A stretch of DNA of 64,000 nucleotides from contig NZ_SLVF01000009.1 in NCBI RefSeq assembly GCF_004345365.1, positions 248,001 through 312,000 on the forward strand. The letters are read 5' to 3'. Source of the stretch: Kribbella sp. VKM Ac-2568. GTDB taxonomy: Bacteria; Actinomycetota; Actinomycetes; Propionibacteriales; Kribbellaceae. The notes below the pieces were generated by a model, which saw nothing but the letters and a program-made list of their open reading frames with translations, was not told the origin of the DNA and ran no database searches. A program made the position numbers and the translations under genes. This document shows positions 1 through 6,821 of the stretch, piece after piece; position 1 is the stretch's first letter, and each line of letters starts with the position of its first letter.

Positions 1-2
1 AC

Positions 3-1130
3 ACCGTGCGGAGCAGTCTCAACCAGGGCACGGGGGCCGGCGCCGCGACGCCGGAACCGGCGGGTCCGGTGGTCTCGTGGGGCGCGGGCCGGCTGGACGC
101 GTTCGTCGTCGGCACCGACAAGGCGATGTACCACAAGTGGTACGACGGCGGCTGGGGACCGTCCGTCGGCGGCTACGAATACATGGGTGGTGTCTGCATG
201 AGTGCTCCTGAAGTCGCGTCGTGGGGTCCGGGCCGGCTGGACGCGTTCGTGCTCGGCACCGACCACGGGCTGTACCACAAGTGGTACGACGGCGGCTGGG
301 GGCCGTCGGTCACCGACTACGAGCCGCTCGGCGGGGTCTGCATGAGCCCACCGCGGGTGGCCACCTGGGGACCTGACCGGCTGGACGTCTTCGTCACCGG
401 AACGGACCGCGCGCTGCACCACATCTGGTGGAACGGCACCGCGTGGTCGGGTTTCGAGAGCCTCGGCGGCGTCTGCCGGGGCGAGCCCGAGGTCGTTGCC
501 TGGGGCACGGATCGGCTCGATGTCTTCGTTCTCGGCATGGACAGCGCGGTCTACCACAAGTGGTGGGACGGCACCGCGTGGTCCGGGTTCGAGAACCTCG
601 GCGGCGTCTGTGTCGGTTCCCCGACCGCGGTCTCGTGGGGGCCGAACCGGCTCGACCTGTTCGCCGTCGGCACCGATTCCGCGCTGTACCACAAGTGGTA
701 CGACGGGTCGTCGTGGTCGGCGGACTGGGAGAACCTGGGCGGCGTCTGCGCGAGCGCGCCGACCGTCGTCTCCTGGGGTCCTGGCCGGCTCGACGTGTTC
801 GTGCTCGGCACCGACTCGGCGCTGTACCACCAGTGGTGGGACGGGAGCGCCTGGTCCGCGTTCGAGTACATGGGCGGGGTCTGCGTCGACCAGCCGCGGG
901 TGACGTCTTGGGCGGCGAACCGGCTCGACGTGTTCGTCGTCGGAACCGACAGCGGGCTGTACCACAAGTGGTGGGACGGGAGTGCCTGGGGACCGTCGAC
1001 CACCGAGTACGAAGCGCTGGGCGGCGTCATCACGGATTTCAAGCTCGACCAGCCGGCCCCCGACAAGGTGCCGGCGGATCTGCACTCGCCGATGCAGTCC
1101 TCGGTCGGCAACCGGGCGGTGATGAGCTGA
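3..1130 (+). CDS. PLL-type seven-blade beta-propeller repeat protein (5' partial)
   Basis: The protein is almost wholly seven repeats of about 48 residues. Each has a WGxxRLDxFVxGTD core, then a YHKWWDG strand and an LGGVC turn. The last repeat ends LGGVI instead of LGGVC, marking the closing blade. Seven such units match the seven-bladed propeller of the PLL-like lectins and related actinobacterial repeats, which bind sugars outside the cell; carbohydrate binding here is inferred. A GTG lies at position 6, but the frame is open to the window edge and a glycine/alanine linker precedes the first blade, so a further N-terminal domain probably lies upstream. The small gene and the M28 peptidase downstream lie in the same direction, and the peptidase carries one blade of the same family. 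Confidence 0.75.
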   Translation, partial: TVRSSLNQGTGAGAATPEPAGPVVSWGAGRLDAFVVGTDKAMYHKWYDGGWGPSVGGYEYMGGVCMSAPEVASWGPGRLDAFVLGTDHGLYHKWYDGGWGPSVTDYEPLGGVCMSPPRVATWGPDRLDVFVTGTDRALHHIWWNGTAWSGFESLGGVCRGEPEVVAWGTDRLDVFVLGMDSAVYHKWWDGTAWSGFENLGGVCVGSPTAVSWGPNRLDLFAVGTDSALYHKWYDGSSWSADWENLGGVCASAPTVVSWGPGRLDVFVLGTDSALYHQWWDGSAWSAFEYMGGVCVDQPRVTSWAANRLDVFVVGTDSGLYHKWWDGSAWGPSTTEYEALGGVITDFKLDQPAPDKVPADLHSPMQSSVGNRAVMS

Positions 1131-1174
1131 TCCCCCAGCCGCAGGGACGCCCGGACCAAGGTGCTGCGGGCCGG

Positions 1175-1468
1175 GTGGACCCGGCCTTGCTGGACGGGCG
1201 GTGGACGCATTCCTCGGAGGAGGACCACGACGGTGTGAGCGTCTACCGCCGCGAGGACTTCGCCTTCCCGCCGGCTCGCGGCCGGCGGGGGGTGGAGTTC
1301 CGCCCGGACGGCACCTTCGTCGAATGGCTGCTCGGCCGCGGCGACGCACCCGAGGCTGCACAGCCAGGCCGCTGGCAGCCGACCGGCACCGTCAGTCGCG
1401 TCTCAGGCGCGCCCGGCCGGGTCGTCGCGGCCACACCCGATCGGCTCGAAATCGCTTGGCAGGAGTGA
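1175..1468 (+). CDS. Small hypothetical protein, about 97 aa
   Basis: This short frame starts at GTG with the residues DPALLDGRWTHS and contains VEFRPDGTFVEWLLG, which looks like the strand pattern of a small beta-barrel or lipocalin-like fold. I do not recognise a named family. It sits between the propeller gene and the peptidase gene, with 44 bases before it and one base between its stop and the next ATG, so the three are probably co-transcribed. The start is uncertain: the frame is open further upstream to the end of the propeller gene, but no better start codon is visible there. Confidence 0.5.
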   Translation: MDPALLDGRWTHSSEEDHDGVSVYRREDFAFPPARGRRGVEFRPDGTFVEWLLGRGDAPEAAQPGRWQPTGTVSRVSGAPGRVVAATPDRLEIAWQE

Positions 1469-1469
1469 G

Positions 1470-2807
1470 ATGAGCACCAGCAAACCCGTTCGGTACCTCG
1501 TCGTGCCGACCGCCGAAGCCGCCGACGGCGCGAAGTCGGCCAGCGTCGGCGACAAGACGATCCTCTGGTGCCCGACCGAGGAGCACCTCGGACGGGCTTC
1601 CCGAACCGCCCCTGGCCTGCTGCTCGTGACGCAGGTCGGCCGCACCTTCCAGGACGAACACCCTGACGTCACCCCGCTGCTGGACCACGGACGCCACCTG
1701 GTGATCTCGGCCGCCGACAAACCCAAGCGCCGGTCGAACAACTGCTGGCGGGTCGAACCGCTCCGCCCGGGCCTGGTGGTCGACGTACCGGTCATGCCGC
1801 CCGCGCGGGTGGATCCGTCAGTGGCTCAATTGCTCAACGCGTTGTCGCCGACCTCTTACCAGGCGGACCTGACTTGGCTGGCGAGTCTGCCGACGAGGCA
1901 CTCGCTGAGCACCTCGTTCACCGCCGCCGTGGACTTCGCCGCCGCGCGAATGGTTGCCCTCGGCTACACCGTGACCCGGACGCCGATCACGGTCGGCGCG
2001 GGCCACTCGGAGAACCTGATCGGCGATCGCCCCGGCACCGCACCCGGTCCGCGCGGACTCGTGGTCATCACCGCGCACCTCGACTCGATCAACCTCGCGG
2101 GTGGTCCGGCCGCCAGTGCACCCGGCGCCGACGACAACGGGAGCGGTTCGGCCGGAGTACTGGAACTCGGGCGGCTGATCGCCACCCGGAACTGGCAGCA
2201 CGACGTACGGCTGATCCTCTTCGGTGGTGAGGAGGAAGGCCTGCACGGCAGCAAGCAGTACGTCGCCGCGCTGCCGCCTGCCGAGCGGGCGCGGATCCGC
2301 GCGGTGCTCAACATGGACATGATCGCGAGCAAGAACACCGCGACGCCGACGGTGCTGCTGGAGGGCGCGACTGTCTCGTCCGGCCAGATCGCCGTCCTCG
2401 CGGCCGCGGCGGCGAGCTACACGGGGCTCAAGGTGGAGACCTCGCTGAACCCCTTCGCCAGCGACCATGTGCCGTTCATCAACGCGGGCATCCCGGCGGT
2501 CCTGTCGATCGAGGGGGCGGACAGCGCGAACGGCCACATCCACTCGGCCTCGGACACATTGAACTTCCTCGACTGGTCGCTCGCCGCGGAGATCCTCCGG
2601 ATGAACGCGGCCGCGCTCGTCGGCTGGCTCGGAGGCGTGGAAGCGGTTCGGCCCAACCCCGCGGGACCAGTGGTGTCGTGGGGTCCGGGCCAGCTCGACG
2701 TGTTCGTCGTCGGCGCGGATGCCGCGCTGCACCACAAGGCCTACGACGGAACTTGGCATGACTTCGAGTCTCTTGGCGGTGTCATAGGGCGTGTTGGTGG
2801 ACCCTGA
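1470..2807 (+). CDS. M28-family metallopeptidase with one C-terminal PLL-type blade
   Basis: Residues about 150-390 form a zinc-dependent M28 aminopeptidase-like domain. The ligands and catalytic residues are visible: His203 (TAHLDS), Asp221 (GADDNGSG), Glu254-Glu255 (GGEEEG), Asp283 (NMDM) and His358 (IHSASD). The first 150 residues resemble a propeptide or accessory domain, and there is no clear signal peptide. Residues 400-440 are one WGPGQLDVFVVG blade of the type repeated seven times two genes upstream, ending in the terminal LGGVI form. The ATG follows an AGGAG ribosome site by four bases. The final codons lie inside a strong inverted repeat. Peptide hydrolysis outside the cell is the likely role, but export is not evident from the sequence. 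Confidence 0.8.
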   Translation: MSTSKPVRYLVVPTAEAADGAKSASVGDKTILWCPTEEHLGRASRTAPGLLLVTQVGRTFQDEHPDVTPLLDHGRHLVISAADKPKRRSNNCWRVEPLRPGLVVDVPVMPPARVDPSVAQLLNALSPTSYQADLTWLASLPTRHSLSTSFTAAVDFAAARMVALGYTVTRTPITVGAGHSENLIGDRPGTAPGPRGLVVITAHLDSINLAGGPAASAPGADDNGSGSAGVLELGRLIATRNWQHDVRLILFGGEEEGLHGSKQYVAALPPAERARIRAVLNMDMIASKNTATPTVLLEGATVSSGQIAVLAAAAASYTGLKVETSLNPFASDHVPFINAGIPAVLSIEGADSANGHIHSASDTLNFLDWSLAAEILRMNAAALVGWLGGVEAVRPNPAGPVVSWGPGQLDVFVVGADAALHHKAYDGTWHDFESLGGVIGRVGGP

Positions 2808-2848
2808 GCAGTCCCGAGTGCCGCGCAGCACGCTCAGGGTCCACCAAC
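2793..2848 (+). terminator. 17-bp perfect inverted repeat overlapping the peptidase stop codon
   Basis: Bases 2793-2809 and 2832-2848 are perfect reverse complements, with a 22-base loop between them. The peptidase stop codon lies in the left arm. There is no T-run, which is common for actinomycete terminators. It would insulate the peptidase operon from the leaderless gene that starts at 2865. A transposon-end relic is less likely but possible. Confidence 0.55.
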
Positions 2849-2851
2849 CCC

Positions 2852-2857
2852 TAAACT
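2852..2857 (+). promoter_or_regulatory. -10 hexamer of a leaderless promoter for the phosphatase/HAD gene
   Basis: TAAACT fits the actinobacterial TANNNT -10 pattern and ends seven bases before the GTG at 2865. There is no ribosome binding site, so transcription probably begins at the start codon. Confidence 0.55.
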
Positions 2858-2864
2858 AGCGCCG

Positions 2865-4244
2865 GTGACGCAGCTTGAGTGGAGTGGTTGCCTGAACACG
2901 CGCGATCTCGGTGGACTGCCGACCCGGTACGGCGCGACGACGCGCGCGGGGGCGGTGATCCGGACGGACTCCCTGCACCAACTCGATCCCGACGGCCTGG
3001 TGGCCTTCGATGCACTCGGGGCCGGGTTGGTCCTGGATCTGCGCTCGGACTGGGAGATCGACGAACCCCACCCGCTAGGCGGAGACCCGGCGTATCGGCG
3101 GATCCCGTGGATCGACACACTCCGCGATGCCGAGCGGGTGCCGGCCGACGAGCCGCTGATGGCCGATATCTATCGCGGTAGCTTGGAGCGGAACCAAGGC
3201 CAGATCGTCCAGGCGTTGCGCGCCGTCGCCGAGGCTCCGGAAGATGCCGCAGTGGTGGTGCACTGCCGCGCGGGCAAGGACCGGACCGGGCTGCTGATCG
3301 CCTTGCTGCTGGAGCTGGTCGGAGTACCTCGTGAGGTGATCGCGGCGGACTACGCGATGAGCGAGGAGCGGCTCGGAGTCCTTGCTGCGTTGGAGAATCA
3401 CCCTGGCTCTGAGGAGGAGCGAGCGGCAGCCGCAGTACTTGCGAGGACTTTGCCCGAGACGATCCTGGACTCGCTGGATCACCTCGATTCGCAGTACGGC
3501 GGAGTGCGGGCTTACCTGGCTGCGTGTGGGCTGACGGCTGGGGAGATCCAACGGCTGGCGACGCGGTTGGTGGAGGTGCCGATCGAGGCGGTCGTGTTCG
3601 ACTTCGACGGGCTGCTGATGGACACCGAGACCACGCTGGTGGAGAGCTGGCGGTCCGAGTGGCAGTGGCACGGGCTGGAACTCGATGTCGAGGACGGGTT
3701 CTTCCCGGGGCATGGCGGAGACACCTTGGAGATGCACTACGAGAAGCTGGCGGCCGCGGTGGGGCCGGGGTACGACAGGGAGAAGAGCCAGGCGCGGCGG
3801 CTCGCTCACCGGGATGAGCTGCATCGGACGCTGGACTTCCGGCCGGGGATCCGCGAATGGTTGCGGGAGGCACGCGAACTCGGGCTGCGGATCGCCATCG
3901 CGAGCAGTTCGGCGCGGCCGTGGGTGGTCGGGCATCTCGAGCGGGTGGGAGCAGTCGGACTGTTCGACCTGATCGTGACCGGCGACGAGGTGTCCGCGCA
4001 CAAGCCGGATCCGGAGATCTATCTGCTGGCGTTGAAGCGGCTCGGGCTGGATGGTGCGTCGGCGGTGGCGATCGAGGACACCGCGCACGGGGTGGCAGCG
4101 GCGGCTGCGGCCGGGATGGCGACGGTTGCGATTCCGAACCCGTTCGTGCTGGCCCAGGCGGTCGGGCATGCCGACCTCGTGCTCGGCCTGGCCGACGAAG
4201 TACAGCTCAGCGAGGCCCTGCTGGTGGTCTCCGCGAAGGCCTGA
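2865..4244 (+). CDS. Fused tyrosine-phosphatase and HAD phosphatase, 459 aa
   Basis: Two phosphatase domains sit in one frame. Residues 1-235 are a Y_phosphatase3-type protein tyrosine/serine phosphatase, with the P-loop HCRAGKDRT at 133-141 (catalytic Cys134, Arg140) and the family opening NTRDLGG. Residues 240-459 are a HAD hydrolase of the beta-phosphoglucomutase type: motif I DFDGLLMDTE at 246-255, motif II IASSS, motif III Lys in KPDPEIY, and motif IV IEDTAHG. No stop or gap separates them; the junction VEVPIEAVVFDFDG is where a normal HAD gene would begin, so two genes appear to have merged. All catalytic residues of both domains are present. Substrates cannot be told from sequence. The GTG start fits a leaderless promoter. 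Confidence 0.8.
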   Translation: MTQLEWSGCLNTRDLGGLPTRYGATTRAGAVIRTDSLHQLDPDGLVAFDALGAGLVLDLRSDWEIDEPHPLGGDPAYRRIPWIDTLRDAERVPADEPLMADIYRGSLERNQGQIVQALRAVAEAPEDAAVVVHCRAGKDRTGLLIALLLELVGVPREVIAADYAMSEERLGVLAALENHPGSEEERAAAAVLARTLPETILDSLDHLDSQYGGVRAYLAACGLTAGEIQRLATRLVEVPIEAVVFDFDGLLMDTETTLVESWRSEWQWHGLELDVEDGFFPGHGGDTLEMHYEKLAAAVGPGYDREKSQARRLAHRDELHRTLDFRPGIREWLREARELGLRIAIASSSARPWVVGHLERVGAVGLFDLIVTGDEVSAHKPDPEIYLLALKRLGLDGASAVAIEDTAHGVAAAAAAGMATVAIPNPFVLAQAVGHADLVLGLADEVQLSEALLVVSAKA

Positions 4245-4254
4245 TTCCTCTTTC

Positions 4255-6189
4255 TCAGACGACGGAGAGCGGGAGGAGCTTCTTGCCGGTGGGGCCGATC
4301 TGGATCTCGGTGCCCATCTGCGGGCAGACGCCGCAGTCGAAGCACGGGGTCCAGCGGCAGTCCTCGACCTCGATCGCGCCGTCCTCCTCGAGGGAGTCCT
4401 GCCAGTCCTCCCAGAGCCACTCGCGGTCCAGCCCGGAGTCCAAGTGGTCCCAGGGCAGCACCTCGGCGTACTCGCGCTCGCGGGTGGTGTACCAGGCGAG
4501 GTCCACCGGCTCGTCGGCGAGCGCCTTCTCGGCCGCGCCGATCCAGCGCTCGTAGGAGAAGTGCTCGCTCCAGCCGTCGAACCGGCCGCCGTCGCGCCAG
4601 ACCTGCTCGATGATCCGGCCGACCCGGCGGTCGCCGCGGGACAGCAGGCCCTCGATGATGCCGGGCTTGCCGTCGTGGTACCGGTAGCCGATCGCCTTGG
4701 CGTACTTCTTGTCCGAGCGGATCGCGGCGTTCAGCTTGGCCAGCCGCGCGTCGGTCTCCTCGACGCCGAGCTGCGACGCCCACTGGAACGGCGTGTGCGG
4801 CTTCGGCACGAATCCGCCGATCGACACGGTGCAGCGGATGTCGTTGCGGCCGGACACCTCACGGCCGGTGGCGATCACCCGCTTGGCCAGGTCGGCGATC
4901 GCGAGCACGTCCTCGTCGGTCTCGGTCGGCAGGCCGCACATGAAGTACAGCTTCACCTGCCGCCAGCCGTGGCTGTACGCCGCCGCGACCGTGCGGATCA
5001 GGTCCTCCTCGCTGACCATCTTGTTGATCACCTTGCGCATCCGGTCCGAGCCGCCCTCGGGGGCGAAGGTCAGGCCGCTGCGCCGGCCGTTGCGGGAGAA
5101 CTCGTTGGCCAGCGTGATGTTGAACGCGTCGACCCTTGTCGAGGGCAACGAGAGCGAGACGTTGCTGCCCTCGTACCGGTCGCCGAGACCCTTGGCGACC
5201 TCGGCGATCTCGCTGTGGTCGGCGGAGCTCAGGCTGAGCAGGCCGACCTCCTCGAAACCGGTCTGCTTCAGGCCGTTCTCGACCATGTCGCCGATGGTGG
5301 TGATGCTGCGCTCCCGCACCGGGCGGGTGATCATCCCGGCCTGGCAGAAGCGGCAACCCCGCGTACAGCCGCGGAAGATCTCCACGGAGTACCGCTCGTG
5401 CACGGTCTCGGCCAGCGGGACCAGCGGCTTCTTCGGGTACGGCCAGGCGTCCAGGTCCATCACCGTGTGCTTGGCGGTCCGCCACGGCACGCCGGGCTTG
5501 TTCGGCGCGACCCGCTTGATCCGGCCGTCGTGGAGGTAGTCGACGCTGAAGAACTTGGGGATGTAGACGCCACCGGACGCGGCCAGCCGCATCAGCACCT
5601 CGTCGCGGCCGCCCGGGCTGCCTTCGTCCTTCCACTCCCGGATCACGTCGGAGATGGCGAGCACGATCTCCTCGCCGTCACCGAGCACCGCGGCATCGAT
5701 GAAGTCGGCGATCGGCTCGGGGTTGAACGCGGCGTGACCACCCGCCAGCACGATCGGGTCCTCGTCGCCCCGGTCCACGGCGTACAGCGGGATGCCGGCC
5801 AGGTCGAGCGCGGTCAGCATGTTCGTGTAGCCGAGCTCGGTGGAGAACGACAGCCCGAAGACGTCGAAGGCGCGCACCGGGCGGTGGCTGTCGAGGGTGA
5901 ACTGCGGGATCTTGTTGTCCCGCATCACCTGCTCCATGTCCGGCCAGACCGAGTAGGTCCGCTCCGCGAGGGTGTGCTCGCGCTCGTTCAGCACCTCGTA
6001 CAGGATCTGGACACCCTGGTTCGGCAGGCCGACCTCGTACGCGTCCGGGTACATCAGCGCCCAGCGGACGCTCACGGAGTCCCAGTCCTTGCTGACCGAG
6101 TTGAGCTCACCGCCCACGTACTGGATCGGCTTCTGCACACCCGGCAGCAGCGGCTCCAGGCGCGGAAACAGAGATTCAACAGTCATCAC
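4255..6189 (-). CDS. TIGR03960-type radical SAM protein with B12-binding-like N-terminus
   Basis: The N-terminal 180 residues resemble a cobalamin-binding-like fold (DVFGLSFSTELGYTNML, VLAGGHAAFNPEP). A radical SAM domain follows, with the cluster motif CTRGCRFC at 275-282 (C-x3-C-x2-C). The C-terminus is cysteine-rich (CRWTPCFDCGVCP), probably a second metal site. At 644 residues it is the usual size for the family. These proteins occur in actinobacteria and other phyla next to a TIGR03936/DUF2344 partner, often close to rodA and rne; the reaction is not established. Here no partner gene is adjacent. The start is GTG, with an ATG as second codon. Confidence 0.85.
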   Translation of the reverse strand: MMTVESLFPRLEPLLPGVQKPIQYVGGELNSVSKDWDSVSVRWALMYPDAYEVGLPNQGVQILYEVLNEREHTLAERTYSVWPDMEQVMRDNKIPQFTLDSHRPVRAFDVFGLSFSTELGYTNMLTALDLAGIPLYAVDRGDEDPIVLAGGHAAFNPEPIADFIDAAVLGDGEEIVLAISDVIREWKDEGSPGGRDEVLMRLAASGGVYIPKFFSVDYLHDGRIKRVAPNKPGVPWRTAKHTVMDLDAWPYPKKPLVPLAETVHERYSVEIFRGCTRGCRFCQAGMITRPVRERSITTIGDMVENGLKQTGFEEVGLLSLSSADHSEIAEVAKGLGDRYEGSNVSLSLPSTRVDAFNITLANEFSRNGRRSGLTFAPEGGSDRMRKVINKMVSEEDLIRTVAAAYSHGWRQVKLYFMCGLPTETDEDVLAIADLAKRVIATGREVSGRNDIRCTVSIGGFVPKPHTPFQWASQLGVEETDARLAKLNAAIRSDKKYAKAIGYRYHDGKPGIIEGLLSRGDRRVGRIIEQVWRDGGRFDGWSEHFSYERWIGAAEKALADEPVDLAWYTTREREYAEVLPWDHLDSGLDREWLWEDWQDSLEEDGAIEVEDCRWTPCFDCGVCPQMGTEIQIGPTGKKLLPLSVV

Positions 6190-6253
6190 AGAACTTCCGG
6201 TCAGAGGTCAGAGCGCCTACCAGCCTAACGCCGCCGACCGCCCTGCTCCGCCA

Positions 6254-6706
6254 TCAGGTGCGGACGAGACCCCGGTCGGCGATGAACGCGCGCCACTCCG
6301 CGTCCTGCTCCGGCGAGAACTGGTCCTTCGGCAGCGTCATCCCGCGACCGGCGACGACCCTGAGGCTCCAGTCGTTCTTGTCCTCTCTGATCGACCGCAC
6401 CGCGCTCCAGGCGATCTGGAGCGTGGTGATCGCCGTCGCCACCTGAAGGTGGTCATCGCTGAGCGTGTAGGTGTACACCCGGCCGAAGGTGCGCCCCCAG
6501 ACGCGGTGCCTGATGAGCGCGATCAGCTCCGGTCCCAGCAGGAACAGCACGCCGATGAGCATCAGGGTCAGGTCGTAAGCCAGGAGCCCCCAGACGACGT
6601 ACGCCAGGCCGAGCAGTCTGACCAGCAGGCCGGCATGGTGGAGCTGTTCCCGCACGTTCCGCATCCGCCGTCCGAGCGTCAGCTCGACCACGATGGTGAT
6701 GTTCAC
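6254..6706 (-). CDS. YcxB-like membrane protein
   Basis: The 150-residue protein has two adjacent membrane segments at about residues 27-63 (LLVRLLGLAYVVWGLL and TLMLIGVLFLLGPELIALI), then a soluble C-terminal domain with the TYTLSDDHLQV and IAWSAVRSIRED strand pattern typical of YcxB-like proteins. The role of that family is unknown. The GTG start follows a GGAG site. It ends 64 bases before the radical SAM gene on the same strand and may be transcribed with it. Confidence 0.6.
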   Translation of the reverse strand: MNITIVVELTLGRRMRNVREQLHHAGLLVRLLGLAYVVWGLLAYDLTLMLIGVLFLLGPELIALIRHRVWGRTFGRVYTYTLSDDHLQVATAITTLQIAWSAVRSIREDKNDWSLRVVAGRGMTLPKDQFSPEQDAEWRAFIADRGLVRT

Positions 6707-6772
6707 TCCGGTCCCCTCCTCCGCCGACCACCCCGGTCAGCCGGCGCAGCCTACCGCTGAGTGAGCGCTGCT

Positions 6773-6815
6773 TCAGGTGAGGTGGGTGAGGAGGAGGGGG
6801 CTGGTGCGGTCGGGG
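6773..6815 (-). repeat. Left copy of 43-bp direct repeat (displaced hydrolase 3' end)
   Basis: It is identical to 9277-9319, beginning with the complement of the hydrolase stop codon. It lies six bases beyond the stop codon of the macro-KAP gene and belongs to no coding frame of its own. It is a candidate attachment-site half. Confidence 0.85.
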
Positions 6816-6821
6816 CGAAAG

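Noticed and set aside
4051..6228. Long plus-strand frame (725 codons) opposite the radical SAM gene
   Set aside because: It is the antisense of a clearly conserved radical SAM protein; its Arg/Pro/Ala/Val-rich composition is a high-GC shadow.
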